DNA of 64,000 nucleotides from Atrichornis clamosus (taxonomy: Eukaryota; Chordata; Aves; Passeriformes; Menuridae). Below the pieces are notes generated by a model. The model searched no databases. It was not told where the DNA came from and was given only the letters and a program-made list of their open reading frames with translations. The DNA lies in the NCBI GenBank assembly GCA_013400975.1, contig WBMZ01006340.1, forward strand, positions 62,001 to 126,000, in the 5' to 3' direction. The position numbers were made by a program, and so were the translations under genes. The number at the start of each line of letters is the position of its first letter. Within the stretch, counting starts at the first letter, position 1. Positions 24,327 to 34,759 of this stretch are shown piece by piece.

Positions 24327-26852
24327 ACAGCCCAGAAAACACATGAGCTTTCCAAACTGGGACAACAGAATCTCTTCTGCCCCTACGAGCCCCAGCTCAT
24401 CCACCATCCCACTAACAAAACCATCTCTGGGCTGGGCTGGAAATGGAACAACAATTATATCCCAGCCTTTCATTTCTGTATCTTTAGAGGAATAAAGAAA
24501 TTCAAAGACACAAAGGGGAATGAAAAATACCAAGTGAATCATAAGCTATTATAATTCAGAGAGGGTAAAGTTCTAGTTGGGATCCAATTTAAGGTATATT
24601 TATATTTTGTTTGAACTGTTCATTCCTACTCACAAGCCTATTAGGTTAGGCCCAGTCCACTGTCTTGAAACACCCACTGGGCACTAATATTTGTCAGTAG
24701 AAAATAGAAGAAACATGAAAATCTCTTGCCATGAAGATCAAAAGGGAGCGAGTGTACACTTTGACATTTCTCCTTTCCTGCAAGGAGTCCCTATTTTGCA
24801 AAGCAAATTCCACCATGGAGCTTTGAACTCCTGGGGAGAAAAGATAAAAGGTGAAAACCCAGCTCACTGAAAGTCAGCACCGAGGTTTTCTGACAACTTC
24901 AGATGAATCAGGTTTGACCCACAGTTTTCTGTTGGAGAACCGGGACCACAAACGCAACCCTCAGCTCCTGGGAATTTCATGGGGCAGCTCCCATGTCAAA
25001 GGCACGGCCACACCTCACAGGAGGGAACAGAGCAGGCCAAACCCTGCTGGCTGTGGAAGGACCACAGCAAGGAGCTCAGACACCTTCCCAATCTGCTCAG
25101 GATCCCATGGAAAGCACTGAGCTCCAGACTCATCACAGCCACACTGCCAGGTCCACACCAGCTCCGTCCTGTCTTAATGAATGCTTAGACTTAGCCTAGC
25201 AGAAGAATTATTTTAATTGGGGAATTCATGGGCTGGCACAAAACTTTTCAGGCTTTTCTCACTTTGCAAAACAAGGGGAGCTTCCCATGGCAACCAGTAG
25301 AGTGTTTGATGATGGATAATAAGGTTCTTGCATGGGCAAAACTGAGGATTACTGAATAAAAGAGGAAAACAGGGGTTGTACTATTGCCTCTTTAAAAGGT
25401 TTCCCACCTCCATATAGCCTATATTAGCAAGAGATGAATCACTGTCATTCACAAACACGTAAACAAGATGATCTAAAATGATCTAAAAACGATTTAATTT
25501 GAAAACTATATCTGGAGGAAAAACAGGACTCGGGAGGACTCAGATCCCAGGGCAACACAGCTTCTCTTGCTGATCAACGACATTATTTCCTCCCCTCTCT
25601 GTGTTTGTGCCCACTACAATGTTTTATTAACCCAGACTCTGCAAGTAGCCTCTTAGTTACTCTATTTTAATACATTCCCTGGTCATGCTGAAGCTTTGAA
25701 TTAGCAGCAGATAAGTGCACTCTGTTCGCTGGAAGAAAGGTTCTTCCCCATCACCAACTTTCCTAAATCACCTGTTGCTCCTTGGACATTTTTAAGTAGG
25801 AACAGGCCACAGCTGACAAACCTGCAGCTCACAGAAGTGCTTGTTTGCAGTCATTGTTCCAATGTTTTTGTGCTGCTGAGGCAGGAAGGCCTTTTCCCCA
25901 GCTTGTTATTAAAGCATTTCACCCAACTGATGATTCAGTCTTTTTGCTTCAAGCATAAATCAACTCTCAGATAAAGTCTTGCTAGAAAGCTTTTGTGGGC
26001 CCCAATTAAAAGGAAAAGTCTCTGAAAGTATAAACAGTGGATCAGCAAGGAAAAATCGGGCTGAGATTTGTGAGCTTGCTTTCTCCTTGCCCTCCTAATT
26101 GCTCAATTTATCACAGGACAAGAAGTGAACATTTACAAGGCAGGTTGACACTGCAAAGGCTGTGCTGAAGCCTTGGATGCTGTGCCTCTCTAGATCTGTA
26201 GGAAGGCTGTATCTGGAACACAAAAATAGTCATCCAAGTCCTTTGGGAAGGACTGAATAATCCTTCACAATAAACCCCTCACTTTGGACAGACCTGAGCC
26301 AAACCATCAAGCTCAAGGCCAAGATCCCTCTTTCCTGAACATCACTTGACACCAAACACTTCAGTTTGCCTGATGCCACCACAAAACAACTTTTTCAGTC
26401 TCCAGTCTGCTTTCAGGACTGAGCAAACCCTCTCTGTGTGTTCAGTGAATACTGAACTGGTAAATCATGTCTCACCCTGTGACCGATCCCTGCCATCACC
26501 ACTGCAAACTAAAAAACCTGACTCTCCTGAACCCCCCCAGCCAAAGCAGCAGCAGGAAGAGGGGAGGGATACCAAAGCCCTGTTGATGCAGGACAATCAA
26601 TGAACCACCGTTTTGCAGGAGGAAATGAATGGCCCATTAAGGAAGAAGTCCTAACCTCAGCCTTCCTGTAATGGGTCTCAGTCCCAGACTGCCTGGCATC
26701 CCCGGGAGCTCAGCCCCAGCTGGGCTGTCTGCTCGCACAGGCAGGGAGGGGCTTTGCACAGGCAAGGGGACAAATGGACCCCAACCAGAGCCAGGGGGCA
26801 CACAAGGGAGGGGTGAAGGAAGGGCCCAGCTAAGCCTGAGGAGCAGCAGCTT

Positions 26853-27330
26853 TTATAGAATCACAGATTTGGGATGGAAGGGATCTTAAAGTTCAGCCAG
26901 TCCCACCCCCTGCCATGGGCAGGGACACCTTCCACTAGCCCAGGGTGCTCCAAGCCCTGTCCAACCTGGCCTTGGACACTTCCAGGGATCCAGGGGCAGC
27001 CACAGCTTCTCTGGGCAACCTGTGCCAGGGCCTCCCCACCCTCACAGGCAAGGATTTCTTCCCAACATCCCATTTAACCCTGCCCTCTGGCAGTTTGGAG
27101 CCCTTCTCCCTTGTCCTGGCACTGCAGTTCCCGATCAAAGTCCCTCTCCAGCTTCCCTGTAGCCCCTTCAGATCCTGGAAGGTGCTGTGAGGTCTCCTCA
27201 CAACTTTCTCTTGTCCAGGCTGAAAAGTCTCAGCCTGTCTCCATAGGGAAGGTTCTCTAATCCCTTTATCAGCTTCACAGACTTGCTCCAACAGTTCCAT
27301 GTCCCCCTTATGTTGGCGGCCCCACAACTG
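26853..27330 (-). mobile_element. CR1 LINE 3' fragment, left arm of a large inverted pair
   Basis: One of the longer copies here (about 480 bp). The plus strand starts TATAGAATCACAG and runs through GCCATGGGCAGGGACACCTT, CCTCCCCACCCTCACAGG, the CTTGTCCAGGCTGAAAAGTC block and the CAACAGTTCCATGTCCCCC block. Confidence 0.92.
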
Positions 27331-27899
27331 TGAGCTTTTCCCTACTTTCCAGTTAGTCAGCAGGAGAAAAAGCACCAGCCTTTTTTCTTACTAATGCTTA
27401 ATTACACTTTACATAGACCATATCTTGCCTCTCGTGGTCCCACAGCCCTTTGCAAATCTTAATTAAGCAAAACATTAAAAGTAGGTCCACAGCTCAGCTC
27501 TGACGAGTATCCTGCACCAAGGGAATGTTTGTCTCCTTGAGGAGACCAGAGCCTGGGGCTGCCAGGGAAACCAGCTCCACCACTGCAAAATTTTTCTAAC
27601 AAAAAAACCTTCTCCTGAGCAGTGGAGAACCCAGCTGGTGAATCAAAGCTCCCTGAACAAGGAATAACCTCTGGCACTCCCCTGTTTCTGAGCCTGAACG
27701 TGGTGTTTGCTCCCTGTCCTCCACAAACCAAGGAGGACCCTGACACACCTTCACCTACTCCACCATTTAGGTCTGGATGCAAGGGGCAACATCTTCCAGC
27801 TTCTTCCCAGTCTGGGTGCAGCAGGGATCAGGCTGGATCAGGCAGCATCACCGTGCAGTTGCTGAGCTGACTGGAGCTGGATGGAAGGGTAGCATCCAC

Positions 27900-28448
27900 A
27901 GGGGAGTGGCTAGGGTGAGGGAGGTGATTCTCCCCCTCTGGGACCCCACTTGGAGTCCTGTGCCCAGGTCTGGGGTCCTCAACATAAAAAGGATGTGGAG
28001 GTGTTGAATCCAGTCCAGAAGAGGCCACGGAGCTGCTCCAAGGGCTGGAGCCCCTCTGCTCTGGAGCCAGGCTGGGAGAGCTGGGGGTGCTCACCTGGAG
28101 AGGAGAAGGCTCCAGGGAGAGCTCAGAGCCCCTTCCAGAGCCTGAAGAGGGATTATGAAAAGGAGGGAGAGGCACTTTTTATATGTGCAGATAGTGACAG
28201 GATAATGGTTTTTAAGTGACAGCAGATTCAGATGAGATGTTGGGATTAAATCCTTCCCTGTGAGGGTGGGGAGGCCCTGGCACAGGATGCCCAGAGAAGC
28301 TGTGGCTGCCCCATCCCTGGAAGTGCCCAAGGCCAGGCTGGATGGGGCTTGGAGCACCCTGGGATAGCGGAAGGTGTCCCTGCAGAGGGGTTGGAATGAG
28401 ATGAGCTTTAAGGTCCCTTCCAAGCCAGACCATTCTGTGATTCTTTGA
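27900..28448 (+). mobile_element. CR1 LINE 3' fragment, right arm of a large inverted pair
   Basis: About 550 bp running from GGTGATTCTCCCCCTCTGG through GGTCCTCAACATAAAAAGGA, AAGGCTCCAGGGAGAGCTCA and GAAGCTGTGGCTGCCCCATC to the CATTCTGTGATTCTTTGAC end. The middle (about 28150-28240) is diverged from the other copies. Confidence 0.92.
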
Positions 28449-28929
28449 CTGCACTGCTGTTACCTGTGCACAGTCTGAAGCTGCACCCACAACCACCCCG
28501 TGCAGGCTTTTCAGTCACCGCTGACTGGTTTGGCCTTTTGTCTCCTTTTTCCATTTGATCAACCTGGGGTAGGCACAGAAGACACCAAACCAAAAGCCAA
28601 ATGGCCAGAAAACAACACATGGCTGGAGCTGCGAGGAAGCTGAGGGCTGCATAGAGAGGATCTTCTCCACCCACAGCTCCTCTCAGCTACCACCCTGCCG
28701 GAGCACAGCCAGGCCCTCAGCAGGCAGAGCAGCACGGGCAGGGGGTGACAGCACACAGGGACAGGGACACAGATGGCTCCTGGCACGAGTCACCTGAACA
28801 CCTTCTGCTGAGTGTCCCAACACACCACTCACCTTCCAGAGCAGAACACCCACAGACCCTGAGATCTGTCACAGGTGAGCCCACCAAAGCATCAAGCCCT
28901 GAGCTGGGGTCTCAGACTTGATACAACAA

Positions 28930-29115
28930 CTACAACTGCAGCTCATCCAGGCATCTTTCCAATTAGATTAATGGCTATCTAAAATGATACTGTAATAGTT
29001 TCAAAGCAACCCCCCAGAATCAATACCCCCATAGTACGCTCTGGGTTTTACATGTGGTACAAAAGGCAGTTTGGGAGAAGATGATCTAATACACCACATA
29101 TTGATTAATCAATTC
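28930..29115. promoter_or_regulatory. Candidate conserved element with perfect homeobox palindrome
   Basis: Contains CCAATTAGATTAATGG (28959-28974) and the 14-bp perfect palindrome ATTGATTAATCAAT (29100-29113), with further AT-rich unique sequence between them. It lies in intron 6, about 1.2 kb upstream in the coordinate system from exon 6. Confidence 0.28.
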
Positions 29116-30279
29116 CAGCCAGGATGCTAATGGGCTTGCTTTTCTTACAACACTTGGCACTAGAAGGAAGGAGCAGGAATGCTGAATGAGAGTGGGAGAA
29201 ACTGGTTGTGTGATGAAGCTTCAGGGCAAGGGGAGGGCGTGTAGTGGGGAAATGAGCCCTTCCAGAGATGGCTCTAAGTGGTTGGAGACCGGGAATAAAT
29301 GGAGGAACTGAGCCACAAAGGGACAAGGTAATAAATCAGATCTGTTGGCTTCAAAGACAGCAGAATTGTACCTTGCAATTTACTGCGGCTGATGATAATC
29401 CTTTCCTGTTGCTACAAAATCCCTCACAGGAAGGGCTGTGAGAGAGCCCAGCATGGGTCTGGAGTCTGTCATGAAGCAGCCTGAACACACCACCAGCCCT
29501 CCAGCCAGAGAAATGGGCCAAGGCCGTTATTAATGCCTAACTCAGGTATTTTTCCACGGAAACTACACACTCAAATGAGAACATTACCCTGCCTGAAAGC
29601 CAGCAGGGGCTGGGTGAGATTGTCCTGCTCTTTGTAAAACTGAGAAGAGTAAAACTGGCCAGCCAAGAGGCTGTGACAGTCGTGGCCCTGCCTTGCTGGA
29701 GGCACAGCCAGCCAACAGCCAAGCTGGGAAATTCAGCCTGGGGTGTCTTCCCTACAGCCAGAGTCATGCCAGGGGCGAAGGTGAGGGATAGGGCTTTGTA
29801 AAATGCCCTGGACTTACCAAAACTGCTCCCTGATGGAGGTGACAAGTTGGATCAACAAGGGCTACACCCAGACAGGAGAGGAAACCTCCAGGTACAAAAT
29901 ACTGAAGAGCTGCTGGGTTTGCCGCAAGGTTTTGTACAATTTGGTGACTGATTCTCTACGGGGCATTGTGAGAACATGCTCCCACTCACCCAGCTGTCCC
30001 AGAGCACAGCACAGGAGCACCTGGGAGTGACACCAACTCCTACACTGACAACACCACACTGGCACAAGACATCACACTGCAGGTGAGCAAATCTGCAGCC
30101 CCCCACCATTACAGGTTCAGAGGCTCTTACAGCACCTGCAGAACAACCCTCGAGAAAACAGGAACCATCCTCCTGAAAAGGAGAGGATCAGGAGGGGAAA
30201 ACCACACAAACAAAATCAGGTTTTCTCCCAAAACCACCTTTTCCAAACCAGCCCCCTCCAGCCCCAGCAGCAGACTCAC

Positions 30280-30467
30280 GTTGTAGAGGATGTCAGTCCA
30301 GCCCTCCATGGTGATGCACTGGAAGACGGTGAGCACAGCAAAGAGGATGTTGTCAAAGTTGGTGATGCCGTAGTTGGGCCCTTGCCAGTACTCCCTGCAC
30401 GTGGTCCCACTCTCACACTGCCTGGCAGGAGGCTCCTCTCCACAAGGAAAATCTCCCACCTCATCAC
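30280..30467 (-). CDS. CACNA1B: CACNA1B exon 6: domain I pore loop with selectivity-filter glutamate
   Basis: This 188-bp exon has a strong acceptor (TTCCCTCTCTGCAG) and a GTGAGT donor (30279-30274). Two bases complete the Gly codon from exon 5, and then 62 codons follow. It encodes the extracellular turret ([18 protein letters not shown], ending with [13 protein letters not shown]), the pore helix ([17 protein letters not shown]) and the filter motif [12 protein letters not shown]. The E of MEGW is the domain I member of the EEEE calcium-selectivity ring. CREYW, GITNFDN and TDILYN match Cav2.2. The equivalents I recall are CQPYW, GITQFDN and TDLLYN in CACNA1A, and a different turret in CACNA1E. 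This exon therefore gives the best paralogue assignment. The turret appears slightly shorter than the human one as I remember it. The following intron is 19.9 kb. Confidence 0.96.
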
Positions 30468-30717
30468 CTGCAGAGAGGGAAGAGAAGTTTCTGACTGGAA
30501 CCGTCCCCAAAAGTTGCTGCCTGGTGCTGCTGCATCCTCCTGGCACCACTGCAGGGACTTCATTCACGTTTTGGGTTTCCTTGTGCCGCTATGGACATGT
30601 AAAAGTCGTTGTGCCCCTGTAATCATTTCCATGCTGCTGGGCTCTAGGAGATGAGTTAGTGGAGGGTGGAGCAGAGCCATCCCTGAAGTGCCCATAATTT
30701 GTAGTTTTCCATCTAAT

Positions 30718-31010
30718 ATCATGGAATCATGGACATGTTCATGTTGGAAAAGACCTGTAAGATCATCAAGTGCAACTGTTAACCCAGCACCACCATGTTC
30801 ATCACTCATCCAGGTCCCCAAGTGCCACATCCCTTGTTTTTGAACACTTCAAGGGCTGGGGATTCCACCACTTGCCTGGTTCAATCAGGGAATTGTTCCA
30901 ATGCCTGACCCAGTGAAGAGATTTTCCCTAATCTCCAATCTAAACCTCCCCTGGCACAACCTGAGTCCATTTCCTCTCACCCTGCCACTTGTTACCTGGG
31001 AGAAGAGACT
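30718..31010 (-). mobile_element. CR1 LINE 3' fragment
   Basis: The plus strand starts ATCATGGAATCATGG, followed by GTTGGAAAAGACCTGTAAGA, CCCAAGTGCCACATCCC, AAACCTCCCCTGGCACAACC and TTACCTGGGAGAAGAG. It is of the same subtype as the copy at 7991-8250. Confidence 0.9.
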
Positions 31011-31821
31011 TCCAAACTGCAAATCTTTTCTGGCTCATGACAGCTCACTACATCTGAGAGGCCTGGAGATAGTGTAAGAGCAGCACAAAAGAAAATATCA
31101 CCACAAAAAACCCCAAATGTGTGGTAAAAGCAAGGCCTTGGGGATTCCACACTCTTCAAACACCCTCATTCAAGTGCTAGATTTTGGCTCTATAACATTA
31201 AAGCAAAAGGGCACATTCTGCACCAGCTCTTTAAGCACGACCTGGGTGGGGAGAGCCCCAAAATTGCCCAGGAACAGATGTTCAAGCACAGCTGCATGAG
31301 GAGCCACTGGTTTCATCACAGGCAGCACTGCAAGGTGCCCTAAGGACTCCAGCCCCTCCGTAAGCTCCACATTTTTGCTCCAAATGGATTTCACGCAGCA
31401 GGGGAAAAAAAAATCCAGCTGGGATGGTGCTTCTCTGCTGGGTTTAATTTCAGACCCAAAGGCGGGTGAGTCTGTCAGGAAAGGATCACAAGGAATGGCC
31501 AGGAGGGTGCCCAGCATCTTCCAGGGTCAGCTGGGAAGCCTGAAACGTTGCAGCTCTCCAGAGCAGCTTGGAAAACTCAGATGCTGGGTTTCCAGAGTGA
31601 ACAAATATCCAAAGTCATATTCCTATTTAGAGAGCTGCAATTTGGGGAGTATTAAAGGGGTTTTTAAGTGACACGTTCTGGTAATGGAGCAGCAAACGGC
31701 ACAAAAGCCAATTCACCAGGGGCAAAAGCAAGAGCAGCACTCACAAGAATTAGGAATAATCATCCCACAGAGCAAAGCCTGCAGCAGGAAAGGAAGATTG
31801 TCACTGTGTCCCAGGATAAAA

Positions 31822-31858
31822 GTGTGTGTGTGTATAAATATATATATCTATATATGTG
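31822..31858. repeat. TG/TA microsatellite
   Basis: A run of GTGTGTGTGTGTATAAA followed by alternating TATATATCTATATATGTG, about 37 bp, inside intron 5. It is likely length-polymorphic. Confidence 0.9.
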
Positions 31859-33952
31859 ACACACTTTCCTGTTGACTCAACACCTTGGAGAGCAGGGCAA
31901 ACCTCCAGCTCCCATATGGGTCGCCACAGGCTTTCACAGGGGCTTAGTGAGAGAAGCCTGCAAAGAGAAAATGCCAAATCTGGCTCCTGGAGACCATTTG
32001 AGTGCATTAAAAGAGGATCCAGTTCCACCTCGGTTTGGCCTTTAGTTGCCAGGTAATGCTCTGAAAATGCAACACACATCTGCCACAGAGAGGTGGGCAG
32101 GGCTATTTTTCCCCTTTAAAAGAGCAGCCAGAACTGGCCCTTACTGCTCATGGCTGGAGAAGACAGAGAAAAGGGGAATCTCAAGGGAAAATGGGAAATC
32201 AATGTGATGCCCTTCTCTCCTGGAGCAGTTCTGGGGCACTTTGGGCTGGGTCAGCTGCTTGAAAATAATCCTGTGTCAGCAGAACAGGAGAGCATGGAGC
32301 GTGCAGGGGGAAGGAAACAAGACTGGAACATGCACTGCCATTGATTTTTACCTATTTTTCACTAAAGAGATGTTTCCACCAGCTCAGAGCAGCCAGGCTG
32401 AGTAGGAAAGGCCTAGAATAACCCTTTGGCCATATTTTGGTCCCCAGCATCCCTTTGTGCTGCAGTTTATCACTGATCTACCCAGGCTGTTGGCCCAGCA
32501 GTGTTGACTCCTCTCCTTGATTCCCTTCATAATGCACAGTTGGTACCTCTCATGTGGCTCCTGATTCCAGGAAAAATCCCAGGGGTTTGCTCACTTTGGG
32601 GATTTGGAACAGAAACAAGCATGAACAATCCCTCTACTCCTCCAATTTTGTACCCTCTGACAGAGGCATCTTTTTAATGAGGTTCACATTTCCACACTCG
32701 GGCTGGTTTGGAGCCCGTGGTCTCTGCCTGGGCTCCTTAATGCACCTCTGTGGAGATGATGAGCACTTAGGTTTTTAAAAGGCTTTGTGGCTGCTCTGCT
32801 GCTCCACTCCCAGGGGACACAGAGCCAGGAAACCTCAGCCCGCTCTCCTTTCCAGAAACGCCATTTCCCGCCGAGCAGCTGGAATCGATCCCCACAGTTC
32901 ACCCAAAACCCAGCTCAGCAGCCCTGCAGCAGGGAGTGACCAGTGCCTGTGAGCACGGGCACCTTCTGGTGAGGGAGTTTGGGGAGCTGAGCCACGTCCC
33001 CCACGGAGATGGCAGCTGCTGCCATGCAGGGAAACGCAGCACACGCGGCAGAGCTTCGGCTGCGCTCCCGATCCCGGGCTGGGATCCACCCAGCCAGCAA
33101 GAGTCGCTTACACACGACATTACCCATGACAAAACCCTGCTCTTGGTCCCCAGGCCTGGCACGGAGATGTCTTGGCCATCACTGATGGCAGAGATGGGTC
33201 GGCAGGGAGCACACACAGCTTTGGGCCTCGTGTTTCCCTTTTGCACTCGTTGGATTCTGGGAGAGGGGAAGAAACCCTCACTCTTTAGGTGTGAGCCCAT
33301 GAGGGAGAGCCTCAGGCTCAGCTTGCAGCTGCCTCCTGCACAGAGAGGATGCACAAACATCCCCCACCTTGCCTGCAGTTTAGCAGACCTGAAAATGCCC
33401 CTAGAAAACACCGACCTGCTCACGACTGCTTTGTCGCCACCACCTCAGCACCGATCCTGTCACTGCTGTCACTGTCCCCCTGTGATCACTGCCACAGCCC
33501 CAGAGACCTCGCAGAGACCACGCCGCCCACAGAGAGACCTTTCTCTCCTGCAAATCCAGTCCAAAAACTCATTTATTCCAGGAATTGCTGTGGTTTTCTC
33601 AAGAATCACAACTCCTGACTGTCCTTCATGACCTATGTTATGTTTTTCTAACATTCCATAGCAACACGAGCAAGAATTCCCCCTGCCTGTGCAAACCAAG
33701 TGTATTAAACTGTTTCCATTAGAAAGCACTATGAAGGATGCCCAGAGATTTGGCAGGAATGTTGTTTTGTTATCATTGGAATGCATATAAATAAATCAAT
33801 ATTAAGACCTATTAGTGATAATTACTGAAAATACAAGGCTGTCTTTTAAAGACATTCAATTGTATCTCAAATGCAATGGTTTAGAGACAAGAACAATATT
33901 TTTATATATCTTATCAGCCCAGATAACAAAGATACATTAACACTACTATGAA

Positions 33953-34017
33953 GGAAAGGGTGGAACAGATGATTTTTAAGGTCCCTCCCAGCCCAATCCA
34001 TTCCATGATTCCATGAT
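33953..34017 (+). mobile_element. Short CR1 3' end
   Basis: The last 65 bp of a CR1: GATTTTTAAGGTCCCTCCCA, then CATTCCATGATTCCATGATT. Confidence 0.85.
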
Positions 34018-34606
34018 TTGAGATGGCAGCTGGTCCCAGCTGAGGATCTCTGGGAATCATCTTCTCCACCTCCGTGTTCTGGGGTTTATCACTCAGTCAC
34101 AGGCAGACACATCATTTATTCTTCAGTGCTCAATTTCCCTTGCCCTTCTCTGAAGGTCATTTTTATCCTTTCCCCATCAAAGAACTCCTTGCCTTCCATC
34201 TATTGTCCTTTTATTTTTTTGGTTGCTCCCTGTCTTTTCAATCTTTTACTGTTCCACACCAAATCTTCCCCAGAAACCTTCCAAGGAAACTCAACGTACA
34301 CAAAGCTAAACCCAACGAAAATGCAAACAGACACCAAGAATAAAATGAAACAACAGGAATTTGGCTCTGTACTTCTGTTATGGAAAAATTATTTCAGGAT
34401 ATGAGGCCCTAAACACCTTCATGTCACTCTTGGGCAGTCTGAGAGCTGCCCAGCAGCATCAGGGGTGTAACATGAAGGGTGGGCACAAAATTCTGCTGAC
34501 CCCTAGAATATGTAGTTAAAGAGGGAGAGAATGCAGTCAATGTGGAAGAGGCAAGAGGAAAAGCAACATAAAAGCAGGATAGAGAGATCCAAAGCCCGGA
34601 GCTCAC

Positions 34607-34759
34607 CAGTCTCGTTGGAAAAGCAGGTTTTGTGGAATTTCCCCATGTAAAACTCCAGCCCAATGATGGCAAACATCACGATGGCGAAGAAGAGGAGCAG
34701 CCCAATCTGCAGCAAGGGCACCATGGCCTTCATGATGGACTTGAGGACAACCTGCAGGC
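34607..34759 (-). CDS. CACNA1B: CACNA1B exon 5: domain I S4-S5 linker and S5
   Basis: This 153-bp exon begins after a CCCCACAG acceptor and ends at a GTGAGC donor (34606-34601). Its first two bases complete the Ser codon split from exon 4. The peptide [19 protein letters not shown] is the S4-S5 linker running into S5. It continues with [20 protein letters not shown], the hydrophobic S5 helix, then [11 protein letters not shown] at the start of the extracellular S5-pore loop. The N-E-T triplet is an N-glycosylation sequon at the position of the N-S-T of human Cav2.2 (from memory, Asn256). The cysteine before it is part of the conserved extracellular loop. Length and phase agree with exon 4 on one side and exon 6 on the other, and no frame break is visible. 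Confidence 0.95.

Larger units (their letters stand above)
10411..30279 (-). other. CACNA1B: CACNA1B intron 6 (19,869 bp)
   Basis: This intron separates the exon carrying the selectivity filter from the exon carrying S6. It begins in the gene with GTGAGT (30279-30274) and ends with the AG at 10412-10411. It contains the decayed exon 7 copy (12389-12487) and ten CR1 fragments (10500-10930, 12655-12698, 14575-14718, 17545-17672, 19421-19564, 19679-19829, 22815-23020, 24143-24326, 26853-27330, 27900-28448). AT-rich, motif-rich patches lie at 15040-15480, 20400-20640, 25205-25500 and 28930-29115. I see no other coding exon, structural RNA or nested gene in it. The remaining stretches are featureless to my eye. 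Confidence 0.9.
30468..34606 (-). other. CACNA1B: CACNA1B intron 5 (4,139 bp)
   Basis: This intron lies between the S5 exon and the pore-loop exon, with GTGAGC donor (34606-34601) and AG acceptor (30469-30468). It contains a CR1 fragment at 30718-31010, a TG/TA microsatellite at 31822-31858, a short CR1 tail at 33953-34017 and an AT-rich block at 33780-33950. A plus-strand open frame at 32936-33631 has no recognisable domain and looks like chance. Nothing else is identified. Confidence 0.9.

Noticed and set aside
32936..33631. Plus-strand open frame of 231 codons in intron 5
   Set aside because: Low-complexity, Pro/Ser/His-rich translation with no domain and no sign of exon boundaries. It probably reflects stop-poor GC-rich DNA.
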